A stretch of DNA of 7,031 nt from Desulfobacca acetoxidans (GCA_020723225.1 DYJG01000131.1:1-7031), one strand, 5' to 3'; positions 1 to 6,041 are shown, counted from the stretch's first letter. The notes: generated by a model not told the origin, from the sequence alone. Numbers and translations: made by a program.

Positions 1-48
1 AAAAATTTCGGCGTTTATCGGCGTGCATCCGCGGTTAAAATTCAACCC
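1..48. repeat. Degenerate 10-nt tandem repeat downstream of the kinase gene
   Basis: Three consecutive 10-nt units can be read at 8-37: TCGGCGTTTA, TCGGCGTGCA and TCCGCGGTTA, followed by AAAA. They lie just past the stop codon of the histidine kinase gene, so they fall in its 3' flank or in the gap before the next gene. The pattern resembles the short dispersed intergenic repeats seen in many large environmental bacterial genomes; that resemblance is from memory. No coding region or convincing terminator (hairpin plus U-run) is visible here. The window edge may cut the element. Confidence 0.5.
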
Positions 49-1890
49 CTAGACATTGCTGCTTTCAGGCACAGGCAGGGTAAACCAGAAAACGCTCCCC
101 CGGCCCGGCTCGCTTTCCACCCCGATCTCGCCGCCGTGGGCCTCAACGATGTTCTTGGCGATGGCCAGGCCCAGGCCCGTCCCTTCCTTGTCCCGCCCGG
201 GTATCCGAAAATATTTGTTGAAGATTTGGGCGTGATACTCTTCCGGTATCCCCTCGCCGGTGTCCGCCACCTCGAACCTGACGAAACCGTTCTGGGGCAG
301 GGTGCGGATGGCGATGGCGCCGCCTTCCGGAGTGTGCCGGATGGCGTTGATGATCAGGTTGGCGAAGACCAGTTCCAGGTGTTCCGGGTCGGCAAAGACT
401 TCGTCGCTCAAGGGCGATAACTTCTGGGACAGGGCAATGCCCCGTTCCTCAGCGAGCAGCCGGTGCTGGCCCAAGACGTTTTCCACCAGGGGCAGGATGC
501 GCACGTTGACCTGCTGCAGCTCGATCTTGCCGGCCTGGATGCGGATGATATTGAGGGTATCGTCCACCAGGTTCTGCAACCTCTCGCAGTCCTCCCGGGC
601 CCCATAGAGAAGATCGAGCTGCTTTTCGGTGAGCGTCCCGCCCAACTGCTCCAGGAGGATATGCACCCCCATATGCAGAGAGGTCAGCGGGGTGCGGAAT
701 TCATGGGCTAGGGTGCCCACCAGGTTCCGGCTCATTTCGTCGAGTTTGCTCAAGAGGGTGACGTCCCTGAGCACCAGGGTAATGCTGGCCAGGTTCCTCA
801 GATCGTCGAAGAGGGGCGCGGCCTGAGGCAGAAAGTAGCGCTCCGGCCCCCCCAGGGCGGTCTTTACCGCTTCGCCGATGACCTCCGGAATATAAGGGCC
901 TTTGCCGGCGACCACATGCCGGCGGACCTTCTCCACCGCGGCGGTCAGGTCCGGGTCCAGGTACCGCAGGTATTCCGGCAAAGGCCCGGAGATGTCGGGC
1001 CCGAAGAGCGTTTCTGCGGCCTGGTTCATACTCAGGACTTTGCCGTCCAGGTCCAGGGACAACACCGGATCGGGCAGGCTGTCCATGGCCGCCTGGGAGA
1101 TGCGCTGGATGAGGAGCAGTTCCCCCAGGGTACTGCGGCGGTAGCGCTCCAGGCTGTCGGTCATGGTGTTGAATTCCCGGGCCAACTCCGCAATCTCATC
1201 CGTGCCTGCCACCCGGGCCCGGACCTCCAGGTCGCCCTCTTTGATGCGCCGCGCGGTTTGCGTCAACACCGTCAGGGGCCGGACGATCTTGCCGGTGAGG
1301 ACCATGGAGGCGATGATCCCGGCCAGGGCCGCGACGATCGCGGCCAGGGTGATCAGGGTGTCCAGGCGCCGGGAAAATCGGCGCACTTCGTCGCTTTTGC
1401 GCACCATGGCGTCCTGGTTCATGGCCAGAATGACTTCGGCCCCTTCCTTGACCGCCAGGAACTTGGGATATAACCTGGAAAAGTAGAATTCCTGCAAGAC
1501 CGCACCGGGGGTTTCCCCTTGAAACCGGTCGTACCAGGCTGCGTAATCCTTCCAGGTTGCGGCCAGGGCTGCATTGGCCGCCTCTTCCCCGGGTTCGGTA
1601 ATATTGTTTTGCTGGACCTCCAATTCCGCTTCAAAGAGTTTCCGGCTGGGCCGGGCCAGTTTTTGGCCTTCCGCCGACTGTCCCAACGCCATGAAGAGCG
1701 CGGCTGAATCCATTCTTTCAATGGCTTCCTTCATCCGCTGGGCCGCCAGGACGCTGCGGTAATTGTCCTTTAAAATCTTCTCCGACGCGGACCCCAGCCT
1801 TTCGATGGTGGTGACCGCAATCACCCCCAGGAGGATGAGGGCCAGGGCCATGGGCGCCTGGGCGAGGAGGATTTTGGTTTTCAGTTGCAC
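49..1890 (-). CDS. Membrane sensor histidine kinase (HAMP-PAS-HisKA-HATPase) paired with split KdpD
   Basis: Predicted inner-membrane kinase of 613 residues that should autophosphorylate on His and pass phosphate to a response regulator, probably a KdpE-like one encoded past the left edge. Numbered from the GTG start: TM1 about 7-29, extracytoplasmic helical region about 30-176, TM2 about 177-199, HAMP about 198-253, PAS about 271-378 (ends in the typical LRDVT), HisKA with LAHEFRTPL (phospho-acceptor His396, with the E-x-x-T phosphatase signature), and HATPase about 501-608 with N-box Asn515, G1 box DTGEG from Asp543 and G2 box GTGLGLA at 570-576. All kinase motifs are intact. The architecture is WalK/NtrY-like and not that of the KdpD C-terminal half, which has four clustered membrane spans and a GAF-like region. 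The start is GTG at 1890 because AGGAG sits 7 nt upstream; an in-frame TTG at 1911 would add 7 residues and overlap the upstream gene by 17 nt, and has poorer support. The signal it senses cannot be told from sequence. A function in K+ control is inferred from position only. Confidence 0.9.
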   Translation of the reverse strand: MQLKTKILLAQAPMALALILLGVIAVTTIERLGSASEKILKDNYRSVLAAQRMKEAIERMDSAALFMALGQSAEGQKLARPSRKLFEAELEVQQNNITEPGEEAANAALAATWKDYAAWYDRFQGETPGAVLQEFYFSRLYPKFLAVKEGAEVILAMNQDAMVRKSDEVRRFSRRLDTLITLAAIVAALAGIIASMVLTGKIVRPLTVLTQTARRIKEGDLEVRARVAGTDEIAELAREFNTMTDSLERYRRSTLGELLLIQRISQAAMDSLPDPVLSLDLDGKVLSMNQAAETLFGPDISGPLPEYLRYLDPDLTAAVEKVRRHVVAGKGPYIPEVIGEAVKTALGGPERYFLPQAAPLFDDLRNLASITLVLRDVTLLSKLDEMSRNLVGTLAHEFRTPLTSLHMGVHILLEQLGGTLTEKQLDLLYGAREDCERLQNLVDDTLNIIRIQAGKIELQQVNVRILPLVENVLGQHRLLAEERGIALSQKLSPLSDEVFADPEHLELVFANLIINAIRHTPEGGAIAIRTLPQNGFVRFEVADTGEGIPEEYHAQIFNKYFRIPGRDKEGTGLGLAIAKNIVEAHGGEIGVESEPGRGSVFWFTLPVPESSNV

Positions 1891-1894
1891 GCCC

Positions 1895-3031
1895 TTACTC
1901 CTCTTCTTCAAAGGAGACGATGTGCACGTCGAAGCCAGCGGCTTCTTCGATTAAGCGCTGGGCGACGGAGCGGCCCAGAAGTTTCCTCCACCAGGGTTGC
2001 TGCGAGCGGCCGATGATGATATGCCCCACTCCGTGGGAGCGGGCGAAGTCCAGGAGCGCGGGCGCCGGGTCCAGGGCCTTGAGCCGGACCACCTCTGCGC
2101 CCAGCTCCCGGGCCTTCTGGATATTTTCCAGGAGGTGGCGCTGGGTCTCGGCGTCGATTCTGGTGGGGGCCTCCCCCGGAGTTTCCACGTAGACCACGAA
2201 CCAATGGGTGTTCAATCGGCCCGCCATGCGGGATCCCTTTCTCAACAGCGTCCCGGCCCGAGGCGAGCCCGAGGCCATGCAGACCATCACCCGGCCCGAG
2301 ACCTTGGGCCGCGGCGGCCCGGCCTCCCGGGCGCTGCGGGAGGCCGCGCCCCGCTCCAGGCTTTCCGCCACCTCCAGGAGGGAGAGTTCCCGGAGGGTGG
2401 AGAGGTTGGCGATCTTGAAAAAATGCTCCAGGGCCCAGGGAATCTTGTCCGCGGTATAAATTTTCCCCGTCCTCAGGCGCTCCAGCAGGTCTTCCACGGC
2501 CAGGTCCACGGTTACCACCTGGTCGGCTTCCTTGACGAAGGTATCCGGGATGGTCTCCCGGACCACCACCCCGGTGGCCCGCTGGATCAAGTCGTTCAAG
2601 CTCTCCAGGTGCTGGATGTTGAAGGCGCAGATGACGTTGACGCCCGCGTCCAAAATTTCCTCGATGTCTTGAAAGCGCTTGCGGTTACGGCAGAGGGGCA
2701 GGTTGGTGTGGGCCACTTCGTCGACGATGGCGATGGCCGGGCGCCGGGCCAGGGTTGCCTCCAGGTCCATCTCCTCGACAATGATGCCCTTGTATTCAAA
2801 TTGCTTGCGGGGGATCACCTCCAGGCCGGTGATCAGTTCCGCGGTTTCGGCGCGGCCGTGGGTTTCGATGTAGGCCAGGACCACGTCCACCCCCCGGCTC
2901 TTCAGGGCATGCGCCTCCTTGAGCATGCGCACGGTCTTGCCCACGCCCGCGGCAAAGCCCAGGTAGATCTTCAGCCGCCCGCGCTTGGCGCGCTCTAGTA
3001 AATCAAGAAAATCCTGGGCCCGGTCGGTCAT
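1895..3031 (-). CDS. kdpD: Stand-alone KdpD N-terminal sensor domain with universal stress protein domain
   Basis: Soluble 378-residue protein matching only the cytoplasmic N-terminal part of KdpD. Residues about 17-225 form the KdpD domain: Walker A GFAAGVGKT at 25-33, Walker B AIAIVDEVAH at 99-108 (Asp104, Glu105), and the conserved stretches ETHGR at 56-60, QHLESLND at 140-147 and RETIPD at 158-163. Residues about 245-375 form a USP domain; GRSQQPWWRKLLGRS at 341-355 occupies the place of the USP nucleotide-binding loop (G-x9-G-S type). The protein ends in FEEEE with a stop codon, with no membrane span, HisKA or HATPase. E. coli KdpD is about 894 residues and continues into these parts. 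Truncated N-terminal-only KdpD proteins are known from cyanobacteria (Anabaena) and Deinococcus, so this is a recognised variant rather than a broken gene. It probably modulates the adjacent kinase, by inference. The ATG at 3031 has only a weak upstream GGA, which lies inside a repeat. Confidence 0.92.
   Translation of the reverse strand: MTDRAQDFLDLLERAKRGRLKIYLGFAAGVGKTVRMLKEAHALKSRGVDVVLAYIETHGRAETAELITGLEVIPRKQFEYKGIIVEEMDLEATLARRPAIAIVDEVAHTNLPLCRNRKRFQDIEEILDAGVNVICAFNIQHLESLNDLIQRATGVVVRETIPDTFVKEADQVVTVDLAVEDLLERLRTGKIYTADKIPWALEHFFKIANLSTLRELSLLEVAESLERGAASRSAREAGPPRPKVSGRVMVCMASGSPRAGTLLRKGSRMAGRLNTHWFVVYVETPGEAPTRIDAETQRHLLENIQKARELGAEVVRLKALDPAPALLDFARSHGVGHIIIGRSQQPWWRKLLGRSVAQRLIEEAAGFDVHIVSFEEEE
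1898..1902 (-). promoter_or_regulatory. Ribosome binding site AGGAG deciding the kinase start
   Basis: AGGAG lies 7 nt before GTG at 1890 and inside the last codons of the upstream KdpD-N gene (its GAG GAG TAA end). This favours GTG over the in-frame TTG at 1911. With only 4 nt between the upstream stop and this start, translation of the two regulatory genes is probably coupled. Confidence 0.75.
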
Positions 3032-3037
3032 AACACA

Positions 3038-3066
3038 GTTCCGAGTTCAAGGTTCCGAGTTCCAAG
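3038..3066. repeat. Two-unit tandem repeat just upstream of the KdpD-N start
   Basis: Two nearly identical units, GTTCCGAGTTCAAG (3038-3051) and GTTCCGAGTTCCAAG (3052-3066), differ by a one-base insertion. They stop only 6 nt before the ATG at 3031, so the 5' leader and any ribosome binding site of the KdpD-N gene come from repeat sequence. On the coding strand the nearest unit supplies GGAA 7 nt before the ATG, a weak Shine-Dalgarno match. Confidence 0.8.
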
Positions 3067-3143
3067 TTAAGAGAATGCCCTATTTCAACCCGTTGAATAT
3101 TCTTGCGCCTTTGCGTGAGACTTTTTCGGAACAGAATTCAAAT

Positions 3144-3160
3144 GGTGCGTGAGACGCACC
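3144..3160. repeat. Perfect 7-bp hairpin just after the kdpC stop
   Basis: GGTGCGT-GAG-ACGCACC is a perfect inverted repeat with a 3-nt loop, lying 11 nt beyond the kdpC stop codon in the direction of transcription. In RNA it would form a stable stem, but it is followed by AUUUGAAUUC and not by a U-run, so a classical intrinsic terminator is not supported. It looks more like a dispersed palindromic repeat, or an mRNA-stabilising or attenuating stem. Confidence 0.65.
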
Positions 3161-3171
3161 CTACCCACTGC

Positions 3172-3756
3172 TCAAGGCTTTCCGAGCTGCCGGTCCAGGG
3201 CCAGATTCAGCAGCAGCACGTTCACCCGGGGTTCCCCTAAAAAGCCCAAGTCCCGGGACTCGATATAATTCCGGACCACGGCTTCGATCCGCTCCGGAGC
3301 CGCGTTCCGGGCTTTCGCCACCCGGGGGACCTGCCACCGCGCCCCTGCGGGGGAAAGATGGGGGTCCAGGCCGCTGGCCGAGGCGGTGAGCAGTTCGGCC
3401 GGCACCTGCGCAGCGGCTTCCGGATTCTGCTTTTTCAAGGATTCCAGATCACTTATAACACGATCCCGCAATTTCCGGGAAGTGACTCCGTAATTTGACC
3501 CTCCGGAAGCCAGGGCGTCATAACCCCTTTCCCCCGCGGCCGACGGCCGGGATTGGAAATAGGCGGGATGGGAAAACTTCTGGCCGATGAGTTCGGACCC
3601 CGCCACCCGGCCGCGCTCATCCTGGACCAGGCCGCCGTTGGCTTTGTGCGGGAAGAGAAGCTGGGCAAGGCCGGTAACTAAAAGGGGATAGGCCAGGCCG
3701 GTAAGCAACAGGGTGAAACAGGCTACCCGGCAGGCGGTGATGAGAGTCTGCATCAT
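3172..3756 (-). CDS. kdpC: Potassium-transporting ATPase subunit C
   Basis: KdpC is the small subunit of the K+ pump; it has one membrane span and an extracytoplasmic domain and stabilises the KdpA-KdpB complex. The 194-residue product is close to E. coli KdpC (190). TM helix is about 9-34. Family signatures follow: GSELIGQKF at 53-61, YFQSRPSA at 66-73, SGGSNYG at 84-90, TASASGLDPHLSP at 124-136, WQVPRVAKARN at 141-151 and VNVLLLNLALD at 178-188. The reading frame stays open upstream to an ATG at 3858, but the extra 34 residues (rich in Pro, Arg and Gly) are translation of the GC-rich repeat in the kdpB-kdpC gap and match nothing in KdpC. AAGGGA lies 6 nt before the ATG at 3756, which is followed directly by a second ATG at 3753. 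I chose 3756; 3753 is equally consistent with the family. Confidence 0.95.
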   Translation of the reverse strand: MMQTLITACRVACFTLLLTGLAYPLLVTGLAQLLFPHKANGGLVQDERGRVAGSELIGQKFSHPAYFQSRPSAAGERGYDALASGGSNYGVTSRKLRDRVISDLESLKKQNPEAAAQVPAELLTASASGLDPHLSPAGARWQVPRVAKARNAAPERIEAVVRNYIESRDLGFLGEPRVNVLLLNLALDRQLGKP

Positions 3757-3762
3757 GACTTT

Positions 3763-3768
3763 TCCCTT
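3763..3768 (-). promoter_or_regulatory. Ribosome binding site of kdpC
   Basis: AAGGGA on the coding strand lies 6 nt before ATG 3756 (9 nt before ATG 3753). It supports starting kdpC here rather than at the in-frame ATG at 3858, which lies within repeat sequence. Confidence 0.7.
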
Positions 3769-3800
3769 TATAAACAAGTTCTTGAATGTGGTGACGCTGC

Positions 3801-3938
3801 CCCCCCTCCCCCCGGCCCTCTCCCCCCGCGGGGGGAGAGGGGGAAATGAGATGGTCATGCCGCCCTGTCCGACTAATGGTCAGGATCCATCTGTTTCCCT
3901 CTCCCCCAAATGGGGGGAGAGGGTTAGGGTGAGGGGGG
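3801..3938. mobile_element. MITE-like element: inverted pair of GC-rich hairpin repeats
   Basis: The ends 3801-3827 and 3912-3938 are inverted copies of each other, matching at 23 of 27 positions by my alignment (ends of the CCCTCACCCTAACCCTCTCC type). Each end carries its own hairpin: a perfect 26-bp palindrome at 3816-3841 (arm CCCTCTCCCCCC), and an 11-bp stem at 3897-3923 (arm CCCTCTCCCCC, loop AAATG). The roughly 55-nt core between the hairpins has ordinary composition and encodes nothing visible. Size, terminal inversion and lack of genes fit a non-autonomous element or a REP-doublet (BIME-like) unit. No clear target-site duplication is seen. Neither hairpin is followed by a U-run on the transcribed strand, so both are unlikely to be classical terminators, although they could slow or shape read-through from kdpAB to kdpC. 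Confidence 0.6.
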
Positions 3939-3988
3939 AGGCAACCTCCGAAAAACTAATAACTTCGAAAATTTATATTTAACTTCGA

Positions 3989-6034
3989 TTAAAACCCCAA
4001 TCCTGCCAACATCACGTCGATCAGTTTGATCCCCACAAAGGGGGCGATGAGCCCGCCCAGGCCATAGAGCAGCAGCAACCGCCGCAGCAGGGCCGCCGCG
4101 CCCAGGGGCCGGTAGCGCACTCCCTTCAGGGCCAGGGGGATGAGCAGGACGATGATGATGGCGTTGAAGATGACCGCGGACAGAATGGCGCTATAGGGTG
4201 AAGCCAGCCCCATGAGATTAAGCGGCGCAATCTCCGGATAAACCACGACGAACATGGCCGGGAGAATCGCGAAATACTTGGCCACGTCGTTGGCCACGGA
4301 AAAGGTGGTCAAGGCCCCCCGGGTCATGAGCAACTGCTTGCCCACTTCCACCACTTCCAGAAGCTTGGTGGGGTTGGAGTCCAGGTCGATCATGTTGCCC
4401 GCTTCTTTGGCCGCCTGGGTGCCGGTGTTCATGGCCATGCCCACGTCGGCCTGGGCCAGGGCCGGGGCGTCGTTGGTGCCGTCCCCGGTCATTGCCACCA
4501 TCTTGCCTTTGGCCTGCTCCTCCTTGATGAGGCGCATCTTGCGCTCCGGCGTGGCTTCGGCCAGGAAGTCGTCCACCCCGGCTTCCCTGGCGATGGTGGC
4601 TGCAGTGCGGGCATTGTCGCCGGTGACCATCACCGTCTTGATGCCCATGGCCCGGAAGCGCTCGAAGCGTTCCCGGATGTCTTGTTTGACAATGTCCTTG
4701 AGATGTATGACTCCCATAATTTTATTCCCCTGGGAGGCCACCAGGGGGGTGCCCCCGGCGTCGCCGATGCCGTCCACCAGGCCGGCGAGTTCCCCGGGAA
4801 TGTCCCCACCCAGGGATTGGACCTGGCCGACAATGGCGTCCACCGCGCCCTTGCGGACGCTCAAGCCGTCGATATCGCAGCCGCTCATGCGGGTGTGGGC
4901 GCTGAAGGGGATGAACCGGCCGCCGGGGCAATCTATCTCATCATCCGTAAGGCCAAAGCGGGTTTTGACGAACTCCACGATGGAGCGGCCCTCGGGGGTT
5001 TCATCCGCAAAACTCGCCAGGGCCGCGGCCCTGGCCAAGTCCTTGACCTTAACCCCGGAGACCGGAATCAACTCCGAGGCCATGCGGTTTCCCAGGGTAA
5101 TGGTGCCGGTTTTATCCAGGAGCAGGGTATCTACGTCCCCTGCCGCCTCCACCGCCCGGCCGCTCATGGCCAGGACGTTTTTGCGAATCAAACGGTCCAT
5201 GCCGGCGATGCCGATGGCGGAGAGCAGCCCGCCGATGGTGGTGGGAATCAGACACACCAGCAGAGCCGCGATCACCGTGGCGGACAGGGTGACTTGCGAA
5301 TACGAGGCTATGGGTACCAACGTGACGCAGGAAATGAGAAAGATGATGGTCAGGCCCACCAGCAAGATGTGCAGGGCGATCTCGTTGGGGGTCTTGTGCC
5401 GCACCGCGCCCTCCACCAGGGCGATCATCTTGTCCAGAAAAGAATCCCCGGGATCCGCGGTAATCCTGATGACGATGCGGTCGGAGAGGACCTTGGTGCC
5501 GCCGGTGACCGCGGAACGGTCGCCGCCCGCTTCCCGGATGACCGGCGCTGATTCCCCGGTCACCGCGGACTCGTCCACCGCGGCGATGCCCTCGATGATG
5601 TCGCCGTCGCCGGGGATATAGTCCCCGGCCTCCGCCACCACCACGTCCCCCCGGCGGAGCTGGGAGGCCGGGACCCGGACTTCTTTCCCATCTTCCATTT
5701 TGCGGGCCATGATCTCCCGGCGCATTTTTTTCAGTTCCGCGGCCTGGGCCTTGCCTCGGCCTTCCGCCACCGCTTCCGCGAAATTGGCGAAAACCACCGT
5801 GAACCAGAGCCATAAACAGACCTGGCCGGTGAACCATAAAGGTTCCGCAGGCGACGTAGAGAAAAAATCCCGGAACCAGAGAATGGTGGTGAGGACCGCG
5901 CCCACTTCCACCACGAACATCACCGGGTTTTTCATGACCAGGTGGGGCGACAGCTTCTTCAGGCTCGCCCAGGCCGCGGGGACCAGAATCGCCTTATTAA
6001 ATAGGGAAATTTCCTTCCTGGGATGAACAGTCAT
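3989..6034 (-). CDS. kdpB: Potassium-transporting P-type ATPase subunit B
   Basis: KdpB hydrolyses ATP through a phospho-aspartate intermediate to drive K+ import through KdpA in the inner membrane. The product is 681 residues (E. coli 682), with membrane helices at about 36-56, 66-87, 217-243, 250-276, 586-607, 614-636 and 650-678. Key motifs are in order: TGES at 159-162 (actuator; Ser162 corresponds to the inhibitory phosphorylation site of E. coli KdpB), the TM4 proline in IPTT (Pro264), DKTGT at 307-311 (phosphorylated Asp307), Phe377, Ser384 and Lys395 of the nucleotide pocket, TGDN at 471-474, TGDGTNDAPA at 516-525, and the TM5 coupling pair Asp583 and Lys586 in NDVAKYF. All of these fall at E. 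coli residue numbers, so the enzyme appears fully functional. The ATG at 6034 lies 10 nt after the kdpA stop and has AAGGA 7 nt upstream, indicating tight coupling to kdpA. Confidence 0.98.
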   Translation of the reverse strand: MTVHPRKEISLFNKAILVPAAWASLKKLSPHLVMKNPVMFVVEVGAVLTTILWFRDFFSTSPAEPLWFTGQVCLWLWFTVVFANFAEAVAEGRGKAQAAELKKMRREIMARKMEDGKEVRVPASQLRRGDVVVAEAGDYIPGDGDIIEGIAAVDESAVTGESAPVIREAGGDRSAVTGGTKVLSDRIVIRITADPGDSFLDKMIALVEGAVRHKTPNEIALHILLVGLTIIFLISCVTLVPIASYSQVTLSATVIAALLVCLIPTTIGGLLSAIGIAGMDRLIRKNVLAMSGRAVEAAGDVDTLLLDKTGTITLGNRMASELIPVSGVKVKDLARAAALASFADETPEGRSIVEFVKTRFGLTDDEIDCPGGRFIPFSAHTRMSGCDIDGLSVRKGAVDAIVGQVQSLGGDIPGELAGLVDGIGDAGGTPLVASQGNKIMGVIHLKDIVKQDIRERFERFRAMGIKTVMVTGDNARTAATIAREAGVDDFLAEATPERKMRLIKEEQAKGKMVAMTGDGTNDAPALAQADVGMAMNTGTQAAKEAGNMIDLDSNPTKLLEVVEVGKQLLMTRGALTTFSVANDVAKYFAILPAMFVVVYPEIAPLNLMGLASPYSAILSAVIFNAIIIVLLIPLALKGVRYRPLGAAALLRRLLLLYGLGGLIAPFVGIKLIDVMLAGLGF

Positions 6035-6041
6035 TCTTTTT

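Larger units (their letters stand above)
3032..3171. other. Repeat-rich gap between kdpC and the KdpD-N gene
   Basis: This 140-nt gap has no credible gene. Besides the tandem repeat and the palindrome listed separately, it holds TTCAAC-CC-GTTGAA (3084-3097, perfect 6-bp arms), the 8-bp palindrome GAATATTC (3095-3102), and a 10-nt direct repeat TGCGTGAGAC at 3112-3121 and 3146-3155. An internal promoter for the regulatory genes could lie here, as many kdp operons make kdpDE partly from a separate transcript, but I cannot identify convincing -35/-10 boxes. Confidence 0.5.
3757..3988. other. Unusually long kdpB-kdpC gap occupied by a repeat element
   Basis: The 232-nt gap holds no gene of its own. 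Its middle (3801-3938) is the MITE-like element listed separately. On the kdpB side the sequence turns AT-rich (3951-3988) and contains a short direct repeat, AACTTCGA at 3961-3968 and again at 3981-3988. In many kdp operons these genes are closely spaced, so the gap looks expanded by insertion. Confidence 0.6.

Noticed and set aside
1895..1911. TTG at 1911 as kinase start with a 17-nt overlap
   Set aside because: GTG at 1890 has AGGAG at 7-nt spacing and gives a normal short N-terminus before TM1. The TTG adds only seven mostly basic residues and lacks an equally good RBS.
1997..2998. Plus-strand open frame (333 codons) opposite the KdpD-N gene
   Set aside because: It is antisense to a well-supported gene, and the translation is rich in Gly/Asp/His/Gln with no recognisable motif or credible start context.
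49..3031. A frameshifted or interrupted full-length kdpD
   Set aside because: The upstream protein ends after a complete USP domain, and the downstream kinase has its own start, RBS, TM1, extracytoplasmic domain and PAS. These parts do not rejoin into the usual KdpD by a simple frame change.
3816..3923. GC-rich hairpins as intrinsic terminators between kdpB and kdpC
   Set aside because: Neither stem is followed by a U-run on the transcribed (minus) strand, and termination here would cut kdpC off from its operon. A repeat element explains them better.
3713..3982. Plus-strand 89-codon open frame across the kdpB-kdpC gap
   Set aside because: It translates the palindromic repeat (PPLPPALSPRGGRGG type) and antisense kdpC. 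No RBS or family resemblance was seen.
4682..5551. Second plus-strand open frame (289 codons) opposite kdpB
   Set aside because: It overlaps the 455-codon frame and kdpB in another register. The composition is that of shadow translation.
4254..5621. Long plus-strand open frame (455 codons) opposite kdpB
   Set aside because: It lies wholly antisense to a clearly functional kdpB, has a low-complexity Ser/Arg/Pro/Met-rich translation, and matches no family I recognise. It is a codon-bias shadow in GC-rich DNA.
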